In this document: one piece after another, positions 29,674-38,947 of the stretch
Layout: each line of letters opens with the position of its first letter
Numbering within the stretch: position 1 is the first letter of the stretch
Source of the DNA: Mycolicibacterium flavescens
Lineage (GTDB): Bacteria; Actinomycetota; Actinomycetes; Mycobacteriales; Mycobacteriaceae
Reading direction: 5' to 3'
Length of the DNA stretch: 64,000 bases
Assembly (NCBI GenBank): GCA_900637135.1
Contig: LR134353.1
Coordinates: 3,162,001 to 3,226,000, forward strand
Notes under the pieces: model-generated
What the model was told of the DNA's origin: nothing
The model's input: only the letters and a program-made list of their open reading frames with translations
The model's database searches: none
Translations under genes and position numbers: made by a program

Positions 29674-31664
29674 TCCAGGAATCCCCTGCGCGCGTCGCCG
29701 GGCGCCGACTGCGGCTGAAGCGTCTTGAGCCGCTCCGAGGAACTCAGTTGCCACGGCACCGATGTCACCATCACGTTCGGTTCGAACAGCAGGCGGCCCT
29801 TGAGCCGCAGCGCACTCTGGTTGTGCAGCAGCTGTTCCCACCAGTGACCGACGACGTACTCAGGGATGAACACCGTGACGACGGTGCGCGGCGACTCCCT
29901 GCTGATCCGCTTGACGTAATCGAGGACCGGTCGGGTGACCTCGCGGTACGGCGAGGCGACGACCTTCAGCGGAACGCTGATATCGCTGTCCTCCCACTTG
30001 TCCATCAGAGCCCGAGTCTCGCCTTCGTCGACGCTGACCGTGATGGCTTCCAGCGTGTCCGGGCGGATGGCCCTGGCATAGGCCAGCGCGCGCATCGTGG
30101 GCAGATGCAGTTTTGAAACCAGCACGATGGCGTGGTTGCGGCTGGGCAGCACCATGTCACTCGCCGCGGCGGCCTGCTCCTCGAGTTCGCGTGCCACCGT
30201 GTCGTAGTGCCGGTGGATCAATTTCATGATCCCGAAGAGAAGCCCCATCGCCAGGATCGCAATCCAGGCTCCGGCAACGAATTTCGTCACCACCACGATC
30301 ACCAGCACAGTGGCGGTGCAGGCGCAGCCGATCGCGTTGATCACGCGGGAACGCATCATCTTGCGCCGGAACATCGGCTCGGTTTCGGTCCGCAGCAGCC
30401 GCGTCCAGTGCCGCACCATGCCGATCTGGCTCAGTGTGAATGCCACGAAGACACCGACGATGTAGAGCTGGATCAGCGCGGTCACCTCGGCGCGGAAAGC
30501 CACGACGAACGCGATCGCGGCGAACGCCAGGAACAGGATGCCGTTGGAGAATGCCAACCTGTCTCCGCGCGTGTGCAATTGGCGCGGCAGGTAACGATCC
30601 TGCGCCAGGATGTCGCCGAGGACGGGGAACCCGTTGAACGCCGTGTTGGCAGCCAGCAACAGAATCAGCGCCGTGACACCGGCGATCAGGAAGAGCCCGA
30701 CGCTGAAGTCGTGGAAGACCGCGTCGGCCAACTGCGCGATCAGCGTCTTCTGGTGGTAGTCCGCCGGGGCGCCCACGAGCTGTTCGTGCGGTCGCTCCGC
30801 GATCTTCACACCGGTTTCCTTGGCCAACATGATGATGCCCATGAACAGGGTGACCGCGAACAGGCCGAGTAACGCCAGGGTGGTCGCGGCGTTGCGCGAC
30901 TTGGGCTTGCGGAACGCCGGCACCCCGTTGCTGACCGCCTCCACACCCGTCAGTGCAGCGCTGCCGGATGAGAACGCCCGTGCCACAAGGAAAACCAGCG
31001 CGAAACCGACGATCTCCCCGTGCTCGGAATGCATCTCGAAATTCGCCGATTCGGCCTGCAGCGGTTCCCCGAGGGCATAGATCTGGAAGAAGCCCCAGCC
31101 GAGCATGAGGAACATCCCGACCATGAACGCGTACGTCGGGATGGCGAAAGCGGTTCCGGACTCTCGGATGCCGCGCAGGTTGATCGCCGCCACCAACAAA
31201 ATCGCGATCACCGCGAACAGCACCTTGTGATGGTTCACGAACGGCACGGCCGAGCCGATGTTCGACATCGCCGAGGACATCGACACCGCGACGGTGAGCA
31301 CGTAGTCGACCAGTAGCGCGCTCGCCACGGTCAGGCCGGCAGTGGGTCCGAGGTTGGTGGTCACGACCTCGTAGTCCCCGCCCCCGGACGGGTAGGCATG
31401 CACGTTCTGCCGGTAGCTGGCGATGACGATCACCATGACCCCGGCCACCGCCAGCCCGATCCACGGCGTCATCGAGTAGGCGGCCAGGCCGGCGACCGAG
31501 AGCACCAGAAAGATCTCTTCGGGCGCGTAGGCCACCGACGACAGGGCGTCTGAGGCGAAGACGGGAAGGGCTATCCGCTTCGGCAGCAGAGTGTGCGAAA
31601 TCCTGTCGCTGCGAAACGGCCTGCCGAGGACCACCCGCCGCGCGAACCTGGATAGCTTGGACAC
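29670..31664 (-). CDS. APC-family amino-acid permease
   Basis: About 664 residues from GTG 31664 (VSKLSRFARRVVLGRPFRS). About 12 membrane helices follow FASDALSSVAYAPEEIF, the conserved first unwound helix of the APC fold, then YPSGGGDYEVVTTNLG. A ~170-residue cytosolic C-terminal domain (VLVSKLHLPTMRALAYARAIRP) resembles a USP-like regulatory fold. It is the equivalent of Rv2690c and is divergent from ceoB, so the shared ~85-base gap must hold both promoters. The substrate is unknown. Confidence 0.85.
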   Translation of the reverse strand: MSKLSRFARRVVLGRPFRSDRISHTLLPKRIALPVFASDALSSVAYAPEEIFLVLSVAGLAAYSMTPWIGLAVAGVMVIVIASYRQNVHAYPSGGGDYEVVTTNLGPTAGLTVASALLVDYVLTVAVSMSSAMSNIGSAVPFVNHHKVLFAVIAILLVAAINLRGIRESGTAFAIPTYAFMVGMFLMLGWGFFQIYALGEPLQAESANFEMHSEHGEIVGFALVFLVARAFSSGSAALTGVEAVSNGVPAFRKPKSRNAATTLALLGLFAVTLFMGIIMLAKETGVKIAERPHEQLVGAPADYHQKTLIAQLADAVFHDFSVGLFLIAGVTALILLLAANTAFNGFPVLGDILAQDRYLPRQLHTRGDRLAFSNGILFLAFAAIAFVVAFRAEVTALIQLYIVGVFVAFTLSQIGMVRHWTRLLRTETEPMFRRKMMRSRVINAIGCACTATVLVIVVVTKFVAGAWIAILAMGLLFGIMKLIHRHYDTVARELEEQAAAASDMVLPSRNHAIVLVSKLHLPTMRALAYARAIRPDTLEAITVSVDEGETRALMDKWEDSDISVPLKVVASPYREVTRPVLDYVKRISRESPRTVVTVFIPEYVVGHWWEQLLHNQSALRLKGRLLFEPNVMVTSVPWQLSSSERLKTLQPQSAPGDARRGFLE

Positions 31665-31749
31665 GAGTGCCAAGACTAAGCCCAGCAGCAATTGCCCGTC
31701 GGAAAGCTGTAGCGTTCGACTGCACGGGTTCGACAGGAAGGACCGTGGA

Positions 31750-32421
31750 GTGCGTGTAGTGGTGATGGGCTGCGGCCGGGTCGGCGCGTTGCTCTCGGAC
31801 AGCCTCTCCCGGATCGGCCACGACGTCGCGGTCATCGACCGCGACGGCACGGCATTTCACCGGCTCTCACCCGAGTTCAACGGGGAGCGGGTGCTCGGCA
31901 TGGGCTTCGACCGCGACGTGCTGCTGCGGGCGGGCATCGAAGAAGCCGGCGCGTTCGCCGCGGTGTCCTCGGGTGACAACTCCAACATCATCTCCGCGCG
32001 GGTCGCCCGCGAGACCTTCGGCGTCGAGCGTGTGGTCGCCCGGATCTACGACGCCAAGCGCGCCGCGGTCTACGAACGGCTGGGCATCCCGACGGTGGCC
32101 ACCGTGCCGTGGACGACCGACCGTCTGCTCAACGTGCTGACCCGCGAGACCGAAACCACCAAGTGGCGCGACCCCACCGGCAATGTCGGTGTCACCGAAC
32201 TGGCGCTGCACGAGGCGTGGGTGGGCCGCCGCATCACCGAGCTCGAGACGGCCACCGGCGGCCGGGTGGCGTTCCTGATCCGGTTCGGTGCCGGATTGCT
32301 GCCCGATGCGAAGACCGTCATCCAGGCCAGCGACCAAGTGTTCATGGCCGCGATCGCCGGCCATATCGCCGAGGCTCTGGCCATCGCGGCGCTGCCGCCG
32401 AGCGAGGACCTCGAGGGATGA
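31750..32421 (+). CDS. ceoB: Trk potassium-uptake regulatory protein CeoB (TrkA-like)
   Basis: 223 residues from GTG 31750. An RCK/TrkA N-domain starts at once: VVVMGCGRVGALLSDSL (GxGxxG) with the ribose-binding acid VIDRD at the end of strand 2. The C-terminal RCK_C domain is GVTELALHEAWVGRRITELE. It gates a Trk/Ktr potassium channel in response to NAD(H) or nucleotides. It overlaps ceoC by 4 bases (ATGA). It is the equivalent of Rv2691. Confidence 0.92.
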   Translation: MRVVVMGCGRVGALLSDSLSRIGHDVAVIDRDGTAFHRLSPEFNGERVLGMGFDRDVLLRAGIEEAGAFAAVSSGDNSNIISARVARETFGVERVVARIYDAKRAAVYERLGIPTVATVPWTTDRLLNVLTRETETTKWRDPTGNVGVTELALHEAWVGRRITELETATGGRVAFLIRFGAGLLPDAKTVIQASDQVFMAAIAGHIAEALAIAALPPSEDLEG

Positions 32422-33083
32422 AGGTCGCCATCGCCGGGGCCGGCGCCGTCGGCCGGTCCATCGCCCGTGAGCTGGTCGACACCCACGAAGTGACGCTGCT
32501 GGAACGCAATCCCGACCACATCGACGTCGACGCGATACCTTCGGCGCAGTGGCGGCTGGGCGACGCCTGCGAGCTGACCCTGCTCGAATCCGTTCAACTC
32601 GAGCAGTTCGACGTGGTGATCGCGGCCACCGGCGACGACAAGGTCAACGTCGTGGTCAGCCTCCTGGCCAAGACCGAGTTCGCCGTGCCGCGGGTGGTCG
32701 CCCGCGTCAACGACCCGCGCAACGAGTGGTTGTTCGACGAGAGCTGGGGCGTCGACGTGGCGGTGTCGACGCCGCGGATGCTGGCCTCCCTCGTGGAGGA
32801 GGCGGTGGCGGTCGGCGACCTGGTGCGGCTGATGGAGTTCCGCAAGGGGCAGGCCAACCTCGTCGAGATCACGCTGCCCGACGACACTCCGTGGGGCGGC
32901 AAGCCGGTCAAGCGCCTCGAACTGCCCCGCGACTGCACGCTGGTGGCGATCCTGCGTGGCCCGCGGGTGATCGTGCCCGAGTCGGACGAACCGCTCGAGG
33001 GTGGCGACGAGTTGCTGTTCGTGGCCGTCGCCGAGGCCGAAGACCAGTTGCAGGACCTGCTGCTGCACCCGCAGCTGCGCTGA
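32418..33083 (+). CDS. ceoC: Trk potassium-uptake regulatory protein CeoC (TrkA-like)
   Basis: 221 residues. A second TrkA-type subunit: VAIAGAGAVGRSIARELVD (GxGxxG), ending strand 2 in LLERN, and a C-terminal RCK_C domain (NLVEITLPDDTPWGGKPVKRLELP). The ATG overlaps the ceoB stop, so the two subunits are made together and probably assemble as a hetero-ring. No integral Trk channel gene is in the window. It is the equivalent of Rv2692. Confidence 0.92.
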   Translation: MKVAIAGAGAVGRSIARELVDTHEVTLLERNPDHIDVDAIPSAQWRLGDACELTLLESVQLEQFDVVIAATGDDKVNVVVSLLAKTEFAVPRVVARVNDPRNEWLFDESWGVDVAVSTPRMLASLVEEAVAVGDLVRLMEFRKGQANLVEITLPDDTPWGGKPVKRLELPRDCTLVAILRGPRVIVPESDEPLEGGDELLFVAVAEAEDQLQDLLLHPQLR

Positions 33084-33085
33084 AT

Positions 33086-33769
33086 TCAGCCTCCGGTCGG
33101 GGCGTTGGCTTCGTCGGAGGACTCGCGCGCGTTGATGGCTTTCTGCGCGGTCCGGATCGCCAGATAGGTCACCACCGCCGCGACCGCCGTCAACGGCCAG
33201 CCCATCGAGATTCGCGCGACACCCAGCCACCCGGTCTGGTCGGCGTCGTAGAGATGCCGCTGAACGATGAAGCGGGAGGCGAACACCGCCGCCCAGAACA
33301 GCGTCGCGACGTCGAACGCCGTCACCGCCCTGCGTACCCCGCGCCAGTCCCGGCCGTGTCCGTTGACCCAGCCCCAGACATAACCCACGACGGGCCGGCG
33401 AATCACCACCGACACGGTGAACACCGCCGCCCAGAACAACGACGTCCAAATGCCAAGCAGGAAGTAGCCTTTCGACTCCCCCATCACGTAGGCGATCAAT
33501 GCGCAGATCCCGACACCGAAGAAGCCGGAGATCGCGGGCTGGGCGGACTCCCGCCGAGCGAGCCGCCACGCGAGGATGATGCCGGCCACGCCGAGCGCGG
33601 CGACGATGGCGGGGATGAGCCCGACGGTCTGGGAGATCGGAACGAACGCCACCACCGGCAACGTCGAGTAGATCAGACCGCTGACCCCGCCCATCTGGTC
33701 GAGGACGGCGTTGGCCTTCGTCGGCTGATGGGTTTTCGGCTGCCCCGGTTCGGTTCCGGGGTCGCTCAC
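33086..33769 (-). CDS. DUF3159 membrane protein
   Basis: 227 residues from GTG 33769 (VSDPGTEPGQPKTHQ). After a polar N-terminus come about six hydrophobic helices (SGLIYSTLPVVAFVPI and IPAIVAALGVAGIILAW among them), typical of DUF3159. The GTG overlaps the stop of the OB-fold gene as GTGA. Function unknown. It is the equivalent of Rv2693c. Its end is 3 bases from the end of convergent ceoC. Confidence 0.8.
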   Translation of the reverse strand: MSDPGTEPGQPKTHQPTKANAVLDQMGGVSGLIYSTLPVVAFVPISQTVGLIPAIVAALGVAGIILAWRLARRESAQPAISGFFGVGICALIAYVMGESKGYFLLGIWTSLFWAAVFTVSVVIRRPVVGYVWGWVNGHGRDWRGVRRAVTAFDVATLFWAAVFASRFIVQRHLYDADQTGWLGVARISMGWPLTAVAAVVTYLAIRTAQKAINARESSDEANAPTGG

Positions 33770-34137
33770 TTCTGGATCTCGTAGTGCGGGTTGTAGATGG
33801 CCTTGGCTCCGTTGTCGAGCTTGCCGACGCGACCGTGCACCTTGAGGGTGCGGCCCGACTCGATACCCGGGATGCGGCGCTGACCGAGCCAGACCAGCAT
33901 CACCGAATCGGTGCCGTCGAACAGCTCGGCCTTCACGCCGCCCGCGCATGCCTTGCCGTTGCATTCGACGCTGCGCAGGGTGCCGATCATCGTCACTTCC
34001 TGACCGCGTTCGCAGTCGATCGCTCTTTGGGCGCCGGTCGAGGCGGCTTCGTCGCTGAGCTCTTCGACGTCGAGTTGCTCGGGGTCGTCTGTCAACCGTC
34101 GCGTGAGCCGGCGCAGATACCCTTCGGCCGTTGCCAT
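33766..34137 (-). CDS. OB-fold nucleic-acid-binding domain protein
   Basis: 123 residues. The central part (GQEVTMIGTLRSVECNGKACAGGVKAELFDG, then LVWLGQRRIPGIESGRTLKVHGRVG) shows the alternating strands of an RecG-type OB fold. It precedes and overlaps the DUF3159 gene. It is the equivalent of Rv2694c. The ligand is probably single-stranded nucleic acid by fold only. Confidence 0.8.
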   Translation of the reverse strand: MATAEGYLRRLTRRLTDDPEQLDVEELSDEAASTGAQRAIDCERGQEVTMIGTLRSVECNGKACAGGVKAELFDGTDSVMLVWLGQRRIPGIESGRTLKVHGRVGKLDNGAKAIYNPHYEIQK

Positions 34138-34271
34138 GGCCTCTCCTGACCTATCCGCAGATGCACCTTGGACCTACCCAAGTAATCGCCACGTTAACCC
34201 TGTGAGTTACGAGATGCCACGTGGGGTCACCTCGCCACGCCGGGGCTTTTCGACCAAGGCACGATCAGGTC

Positions 34272-34997
34272 ATGACGGTCTTTCTGCGCGGCGTCACGAC
34301 GGTGCTGCTACCGGGCACCGGATCCGACGACGACTTCGTCTACCGGGCATTTTCCGCCGCCTTGCACGAGCAGGGTGCGACGCTCGTCACACCCGCGCCT
34401 CAGCCGCACCGGCTCGTCGCCGGCTACCGGGACGCACTCGACGACGCCGCGCGCAGCGGACCCATCGCCGTTGGCGGCGTGTCGATCGGCGCGGCGGTCG
34501 CCACAGCATGGGCGCTGGCGCATCCGGGCCGGACGGTTGCGGTGCTCGCGGCGCTTCCGGCGTGGACCGGCTCCCCGCAGCATGCACCCGCGGCGGCCGC
34601 CGCGCGTCACTCCGCCGAACTGCTGCGCCGCGACGGGCTCGCGGCCACCAGCGCGGCGATGCGCGCGTCGAGCCCGCGGTGGCTGGGCGATGAGCTGACC
34701 CGGTCGTGGCTCGGGCAATGGCCGGCCCTGCCGGAGGCGATGGAGGAGGCGGCGAACTACGTCGCACCCACCCGCGCCGAATTGGCGCAGTTGGCCGTCC
34801 CGCTGGGCGTCGCGGCCGCCAGCGACGATCCCGTGCATCCGATCGAGGTGGCCGCCGAATGGGTGACCGCGGCGCCGCAGGCGGCGCTGCGGACCGTCAC
34901 GCTCGACGAATTCGGCGCCGACCCGGCGGTGTTGGGAGCCGCGTGCGTGGCCGCCCTGCTGGAGGCCTGCGGCGGGGTCAGGCCTGGCACGCGTTAA
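34272..34997 (+). CDS. alpha/beta hydrolase
   Basis: 241 residues from ATG 34272 (MTVFLRGVTTVLLPGTGSDDDF). LLPGTGSDD is the oxyanion turn, and the nucleophile elbow GGVSIGAAVATAWAL carries Ser in GVSIG. A candidate acid is in AAASDDPVHPIE, followed by a weaker His region. It is the equivalent of Rv2695. The substrate is unknown. It is divergent from the OB-fold gene. Confidence 0.75.
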   Translation: MTVFLRGVTTVLLPGTGSDDDFVYRAFSAALHEQGATLVTPAPQPHRLVAGYRDALDDAARSGPIAVGGVSIGAAVATAWALAHPGRTVAVLAALPAWTGSPQHAPAAAAARHSAELLRRDGLAATSAAMRASSPRWLGDELTRSWLGQWPALPEAMEEAANYVAPTRAELAQLAVPLGVAAASDDPVHPIEVAAEWVTAAPQAALRTVTLDEFGADPAVLGAACVAALLEACGGVRPGTR

Positions 34998-35008
34998 CCG
35001 GTGGATAG

Positions 35009-35025
35009 CACGCACCTGGTGCGTG
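35009..35025. terminator. short hairpin between convergent genes
   Basis: CACGCAC at 35009-35015 and GTGCGTG at 35019-35025 form a perfect 7-bp stem with a 3-base loop. It sits between the stop of the hydrolase gene at 34997 and the stop of the DUF3710 gene at 35055. Confidence 0.4.
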
Positions 35026-35054
35026 GAAGCAACCCCTTAAGGCAATACGGCGAT

Positions 35055-35831
35055 TCAGCCGCCGGTGATTGTCCGCAACTGCTGCATCGCCGACCCTTGT
35101 TCGCTGCGGCGCGCGACCGGTGCCTGCTGACCGGGCGGCTGGCCTTGTTGCGCCTGCTGTGCGGCCTGCTGTGCCGCGGCGGCCTCGCGCAGCTGGTTCG
35201 CCATCGGCTCCGGCAGCTCGACCGCCAGCGGCGTGCGCACCGGCAACGGAGTCTCTCCGCGACGAACAACGGTGTCGGCCAACGCTTCTCGCGCTTCGGC
35301 GGCCAGTGTGTCGATGTCTTCCTGTGGGCCGTTGACGACGCAGCGGATCATCCAGCGGTAACCGTCGACGCCGATGAAGCGCACCACGCCGGGTTGCCCC
35401 TGCTGCGCTGCCTGGCCCTGCTGCGCGGCGGCCACGCCGACGACCTCGCGGCCCCACGGCCCGTCCTTGATCGACACCTGGGCGCCGTCCTTGCGCAACG
35501 AGTCGGCGAGCTCTCCGGCGATCTCGCGCCACAGGCCGCTGCTCTTGGGAGCGGCGTACGCGGCGACGGTGAACCGGCCGTGTGGAGTGACGACCCATAT
35601 CGCGCTGGGCACGCCCTGCGGCGTCAGCTCGACCTGGACCTGACCACCCGCGGGCAAGGGGATCAGGACCGAGCCCAGATCCAGCCGGCCGGCGGCGGCC
35701 GTCTCGGCGTCGTCGAAGTCCTCGATGTCGAACGGGCCTTCCAGTTCGTCGTCGATCGCGTCGCCCGTCGCCTGCCCGGCGACATCGTCGACGTCACCGA
35801 TCTCGTTGTCTTTGCGTTTACCGAATGCCAT
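35055..35831 (-). CDS. DUF3710-family protein
   Basis: 258 residues from ATG 35831 (MAFGKRKDNEIGDVDD). An acidic N-terminus is followed by the DUF3710 core (GSVLIPLPAGGQVQVELTPQG, SIKDGPWGREVVGV, VDGYRWMIRCVVNGP). The C-terminal ~50 residues are rich in Gln, Ala and Pro. It starts 2 bases after the dut stop, so they are one transcript. It is the equivalent of Rv2696c. Function unknown. Confidence 0.8.
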   Translation of the reverse strand: MAFGKRKDNEIGDVDDVAGQATGDAIDDELEGPFDIEDFDDAETAAAGRLDLGSVLIPLPAGGQVQVELTPQGVPSAIWVVTPHGRFTVAAYAAPKSSGLWREIAGELADSLRKDGAQVSIKDGPWGREVVGVAAAQQGQAAQQGQPGVVRFIGVDGYRWMIRCVVNGPQEDIDTLAAEAREALADTVVRRGETPLPVRTPLAVELPEPMANQLREAAAAQQAAQQAQQGQPPGQQAPVARRSEQGSAMQQLRTITGG

Positions 35832-35832
35832 T

Positions 35833-36297
35833 TCACAAACTCGCATGTCCGCCGGAGGAACCGTGGCCACCTACGCCACGGGTGCTTTCACCAAGACCAG
35901 CCTCGTCGAAAGACGTGACCTCGACCAGCTCGGGCAGTTCTACCCGCTGGACCAGCAACTGAGCGATGCGGTCCCCGCGGTTCACGACGATCGGTGCCTG
36001 CGGATCGAGGTTGATCAGCGAAACCTTGATCTCGCCGCGGTAGCCGGCGTCGATGGTGCCCGGGCTGTTGACGATCGAAAGCCCCACGCGGGCAGCCAAA
36101 CCCGAGCGGGGATGCACCAGTCCGACCATCCCGTGCGGGATCGCCACGGCGATACCCGTCGGAACCAGCGCGCGTTCACCGGGCGCCAGTTCGACGTCGA
36201 GCGCGCTGAAGAGGTCGACGCCCGCATCGCCGTCATGGGCGCGGCTGGGCATCGGCAGATCAGGATCGAGGCGCACGACCGCCAGAGAAGTGGGCAC
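35833..36297 (-). CDS. dut: dUTP diphosphatase (deoxyuridine triphosphatase)
   Basis: 154 residues from GTG 36297, matching the usual trimeric dUTPase length. The five motifs are visible: [12 protein letters not shown] (1), [19 protein letters not shown] with the SGLA and catalytic Asp region (2-3, DAGYRGE), RIAQLLVQ (4) and the Gly-rich C-terminal [14 protein letters not shown] (5) that closes over the phosphate. It removes dUTP to prevent uracil in DNA. It is the equivalent of Rv2697c. Confidence 0.95.
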   Translation of the reverse strand: MPTSLAVVRLDPDLPMPSRAHDGDAGVDLFSALDVELAPGERALVPTGIAVAIPHGMVGLVHPRSGLAARVGLSIVNSPGTIDAGYRGEIKVSLINLDPQAPIVVNRGDRIAQLLVQRVELPELVEVTSFDEAGLGESTRGVGGHGSSGGHASL

Positions 36298-36322
36298 GAC
36301 GTCAGAGATTACTCTTGGCCGC

Positions 36323-36799
36323 GTGTCCGACACGCGCGCCACGACGCAATCCGTTCGCTACCGCGAGCGGCTCTGGGTGCCGTGGTGGTGGTGGCCGCCC
36401 GGTCTGGGTCTCGCGGCGCTCATCGCGCTCGAGATCAACATGGGCATTCCCGGCATACCCGAATGGTTGCCGTACGCAGTGCTGTTGCCTGTCGCCGCCG
36501 TCGTCTTGTTATGGCTGGGCCGTACGGAGGTGCGGGTCGTCAGCGGGCCCGGCGGCACCGAGCTGTGGGCTGGTCCCGCGCATCTGCCCGCCAACGTGAT
36601 CACCCGGTCGGCCAAGGTGCCGCGGAGCGCGAAGTCCGCGGCGCTGGGGCGCCAACTGGATCCGGCCGCCTACGTCGTTCATCGGGCATGGGTGGGCCCG
36701 ATGGTTCTGGTGGTGCTCGACGATCCGGACGATCCGACGCCGTATTGGCTGGTCAGTTGCCGTCAGCCGGAGAGGGTGCTGGCGGCGCTGAACAGTTGA
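36323..36799 (+). CDS. DUF3093 membrane protein
   Basis: 158 residues from GTG 36323. After a short basic N-terminus two hydrophobic helices follow ([20 protein letters not shown] and [19 protein letters not shown]). The remaining part is a soluble domain with strands ([32 protein letters not shown]). This fits DUF3093. It is the equivalent of Rv2698. The start is only 25 bases from the divergent dut start. Function unknown. Confidence 0.8.
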   Translation: MSDTRATTQSVRYRERLWVPWWWWPPGLGLAALIALEINMGIPGIPEWLPYAVLLPVAAVVLLWLGRTEVRVVSGPGGTELWAGPAHLPANVITRSAKVPRSAKSAALGRQLDPAAYVVHRAWVGPMVLVVLDDPDDPTPYWLVSCRQPERVLAALNS

Positions 36800-36816
36800 A
36801 CCGCTCGGCAGCGCTG

Positions 36817-37119
36817 TCAGGCAGCGCAGTCCGAACAGATCATCATGCCGTTCTTCTCGCTGGCCAGACGGCTGCGGTGGTGGACAAGGAAGCAGCTCGA
36901 GCAGGTGAACTCGTCGGCCTGCTTGGGGACCACGCGTACCGACAGCTCTTCGCCGGACAGGTCGGCGCCGGGCAATTCGAAGGACTCGGCGGACTCCGAC
37001 TCGTCGACGTCGACAACCGCCGACTGGGCCTCGTTACGCCGCGCCTTCAACTCTTCGAGCGAATCTTCCGAGACGTCATCGGTCTCGGTGCGCCGTGGGG
37101 CGTCGTAATCGGTAGCCAT
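36817..37119 (-). CDS. DUF4193 zinc-binding protein
   Basis: 100 residues, ATG 37119 (MATDYDAPRRTETDD). A strongly acidic N-terminal half (SEDSLEELKARRNEAQSAVVDVDESESAE) is followed by a C-terminal CSSC...CSDC zinc ribbon. Such proteins are abundant and conserved in actinobacteria, of unknown role. It is the equivalent of Rv2699c. Confidence 0.85.
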   Translation of the reverse strand: MATDYDAPRRTETDDVSEDSLEELKARRNEAQSAVVDVDESESAESFELPGADLSGEELSVRVVPKQADEFTCSSCFLVHHRSRLASEKNGMMICSDCAA

Positions 37120-37284
37120 CGTGTCCCCTCCGAATAAACCTTGTGCAGCAGAGCTTTGTACCAGCGTCGAACGCATCCGCCAAACGATTCGTGCCCGTAT
37201 GTGTACCCGTTGCACTGTGATTTATGTCACAAGAGGCCTCGTACCATGCGCGGAACGCAGGAACAGGGGCTTTAGAGTGCAAGC

Positions 37285-37941
37285 GTGGTCGCGCAAATCA
37301 CAGAGGGAACCGCGTTCGACGAACACGGTCGCCCCTTCCGGCGGCGCAACTTTCTGCCCGCCATCCTGTTGTTCGTCGCCCTCTCGGTGGTGACGTTGAT
37401 GGTGTGGGTCATCGCCCTGAACCGCCCCGCCGACGTGCCGGAGGCCGCGGTGTGCAATCCGCCGCCAGCGCCCAGTGATCCCAACGCCCCCGCTTCGACG
37501 CTGGGTGAGCAGGTGTCGCGCGCCGACATGATCGACGTGAGCCCCGCCCGCCTCGCCGACACAAAGATCAGGGTCCTCAACGCCAGCGGTCAGGGTGGTC
37601 AGGCCGCCGAGGTGGCCAGCGCGCTGAAGGACCTCGGCTTCGCCGAACCGACCGCGGCGAACGATCCGATCTACGCGACCGCGCGGCTGGACTGCCAGGG
37701 TCAAATCCGGTTCGGCGAAGCCGGACGGGCCGCGGCCGCCGCGGTGTGGCTGGTGGCGCCGTGCACCGAACTTTTTCAGGACGAGCGCGGCGACGACAGC
37801 GTCGATCTGGCTCTCGGCACAGAGTTCACGGAGTTGAGCAGCAGCGACGACATCGAGGCGGTGCTGGCGAGCCTGCGCCCCGACGCCACGCAGGCGTCCG
37901 ACTCGTCGCTGCTGTCGAAGATCCACTCGGGGACCTGCTGA
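37285..37941 (+). CDS. cei: envelope integrity protein Cei (LytR C-terminal domain)
   Basis: 218 residues from GTG 37285. One membrane helix near residues 23-42 (FLPAILLFVALSVVTLMVW) anchors it; the exported part has a LytR_C-type domain (KIRVLNASGQGGQAAEVASALKDLGF) with paired Cys (LDCQGQ, APCTEL). It is the equivalent of Rv2700, which is needed for cell-envelope integrity and virulence in M. tuberculosis. Confidence 0.85.
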   Translation: MVAQITEGTAFDEHGRPFRRRNFLPAILLFVALSVVTLMVWVIALNRPADVPEAAVCNPPPAPSDPNAPASTLGEQVSRADMIDVSPARLADTKIRVLNASGQGGQAAEVASALKDLGFAEPTAANDPIYATARLDCQGQIRFGEAGRAAAAAVWLVAPCTELFQDERGDDSVDLALGTEFTELSSSDDIEAVLASLRPDATQASDSSLLSKIHSGTC

Positions 37942-37963
37942 GCCGCGATCGCGCAGCCGCTTT

Positions 37964-38812
37964 CTACGGTGCGCCCGCGCCGCGCAGGACGTCGTCCAGG
38001 GCGGCCGCAACGCCCGGTGCGGCGGCCGTGATGAACCCCGGCCCGCCCGTCGCCCCGCTGCCCTGCGGCAACTGCAGCGTGGCCCCGGCCTCGGCGGCGA
38101 TCAGCGCTCCGGCCGCCCAATCCCACAGGTGGACGCCGTCCTCGTAGTAGGCGTCCAGTTGACCCGCCGCAACCATGCACAGGTCCAGTGCGCACGATCC
38201 GATCCGGCGCACGTCGCGTACTTCGGGGAGGACCCGCGTCAACACCGCGGCCTGCCGGGCCCGCTGTTCGCGGTCGTACGAAAAACCCGTACCCAACAAC
38301 GACATTGACAGATCGTCGGCGCCGCTGGTGTGCAGCGATGCGGTGCCGTCGGCGTCGCGCAGAGAGGCGCCGTGGCCGAGCGCAGCCGAGTACACCGCGC
38401 CGGCGGGCACATTCGCGACCGCACCGGCCACCGATCTGCCGCCGCGCTGCACGGCCACCGACACCGCATAGGCCTCCAGTCCGTAGACGAAGTTGACCGT
38501 GCCGTCGATCGGATCGAGCACCCAGGTGAGGTCGTCCCCGTGCGCGGGGGTTCCGCCCTCCTCTTCGCCGAGCACATGCTCACCGGGCCGCAGCTCTGCC
38601 AGCCGGTCGCGGATCAGTCGCTCGGCTTCGGTGTCGACGACGGTAACGGGGTCGGTGGGCGAGCTCTTGGTTCGCAGCCCTGAATCGTCTGTCGACGAGC
38701 CGGGGGCGCCGAAAACCTCTGCACGGCGCTGCCGTACGAAGGCGGCCGCTTCGGTGGCCAGCTGCTCGGCGACCGAGCGCAGCAGGACGGGATCGGCGTC
38801 GTTGTCGGGCAT
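37964..38812 (-). CDS. suhB: inositol-1-monophosphatase SuhB
   Basis: 282 residues from ATG 38812 (MPDNDADPVLLRSV). Metal-binding motifs of the IMPase family are present: LGEEEGGT, WVLDPIDGTVNFVYG (DPIDGT) and HLWDWAAGALIAAEAGA (WD). It dephosphorylates inositol-1-phosphate, supplying inositol for phosphatidylinositol mannosides and mycothiol. It is the equivalent of Rv2701c and divergent from ppgK. Confidence 0.92.
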   Translation of the reverse strand: MPDNDADPVLLRSVAEQLATEAAAFVRQRRAEVFGAPGSSTDDSGLRTKSSPTDPVTVVDTEAERLIRDRLAELRPGEHVLGEEEGGTPAHGDDLTWVLDPIDGTVNFVYGLEAYAVSVAVQRGGRSVAGAVANVPAGAVYSAALGHGASLRDADGTASLHTSGADDLSMSLLGTGFSYDREQRARQAAVLTRVLPEVRDVRRIGSCALDLCMVAAGQLDAYYEDGVHLWDWAAGALIAAEAGATLQLPQGSGATGGPGFITAAAPGVAAALDDVLRGAGAP

Positions 38813-38947
38813 GCACCCATCGCAGCACGTTTCGGTCGTCGTTGTCGCCGACTGTCTCCGACAGGCCCGCGCAGCCACTTTCGAACCACTAAGGTGTGGG
38901 GCGCATGACGTGGCTGCGGCACGCCTGCCCGGAGTAGAGGAGCGCTC

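Noticed and set aside
31591..31749. In-frame extension upstream of ceoB
   Set aside because: It overlaps the divergent permease start and lacks family similarity; GTG 31750 begins the Rossmann fold properly.
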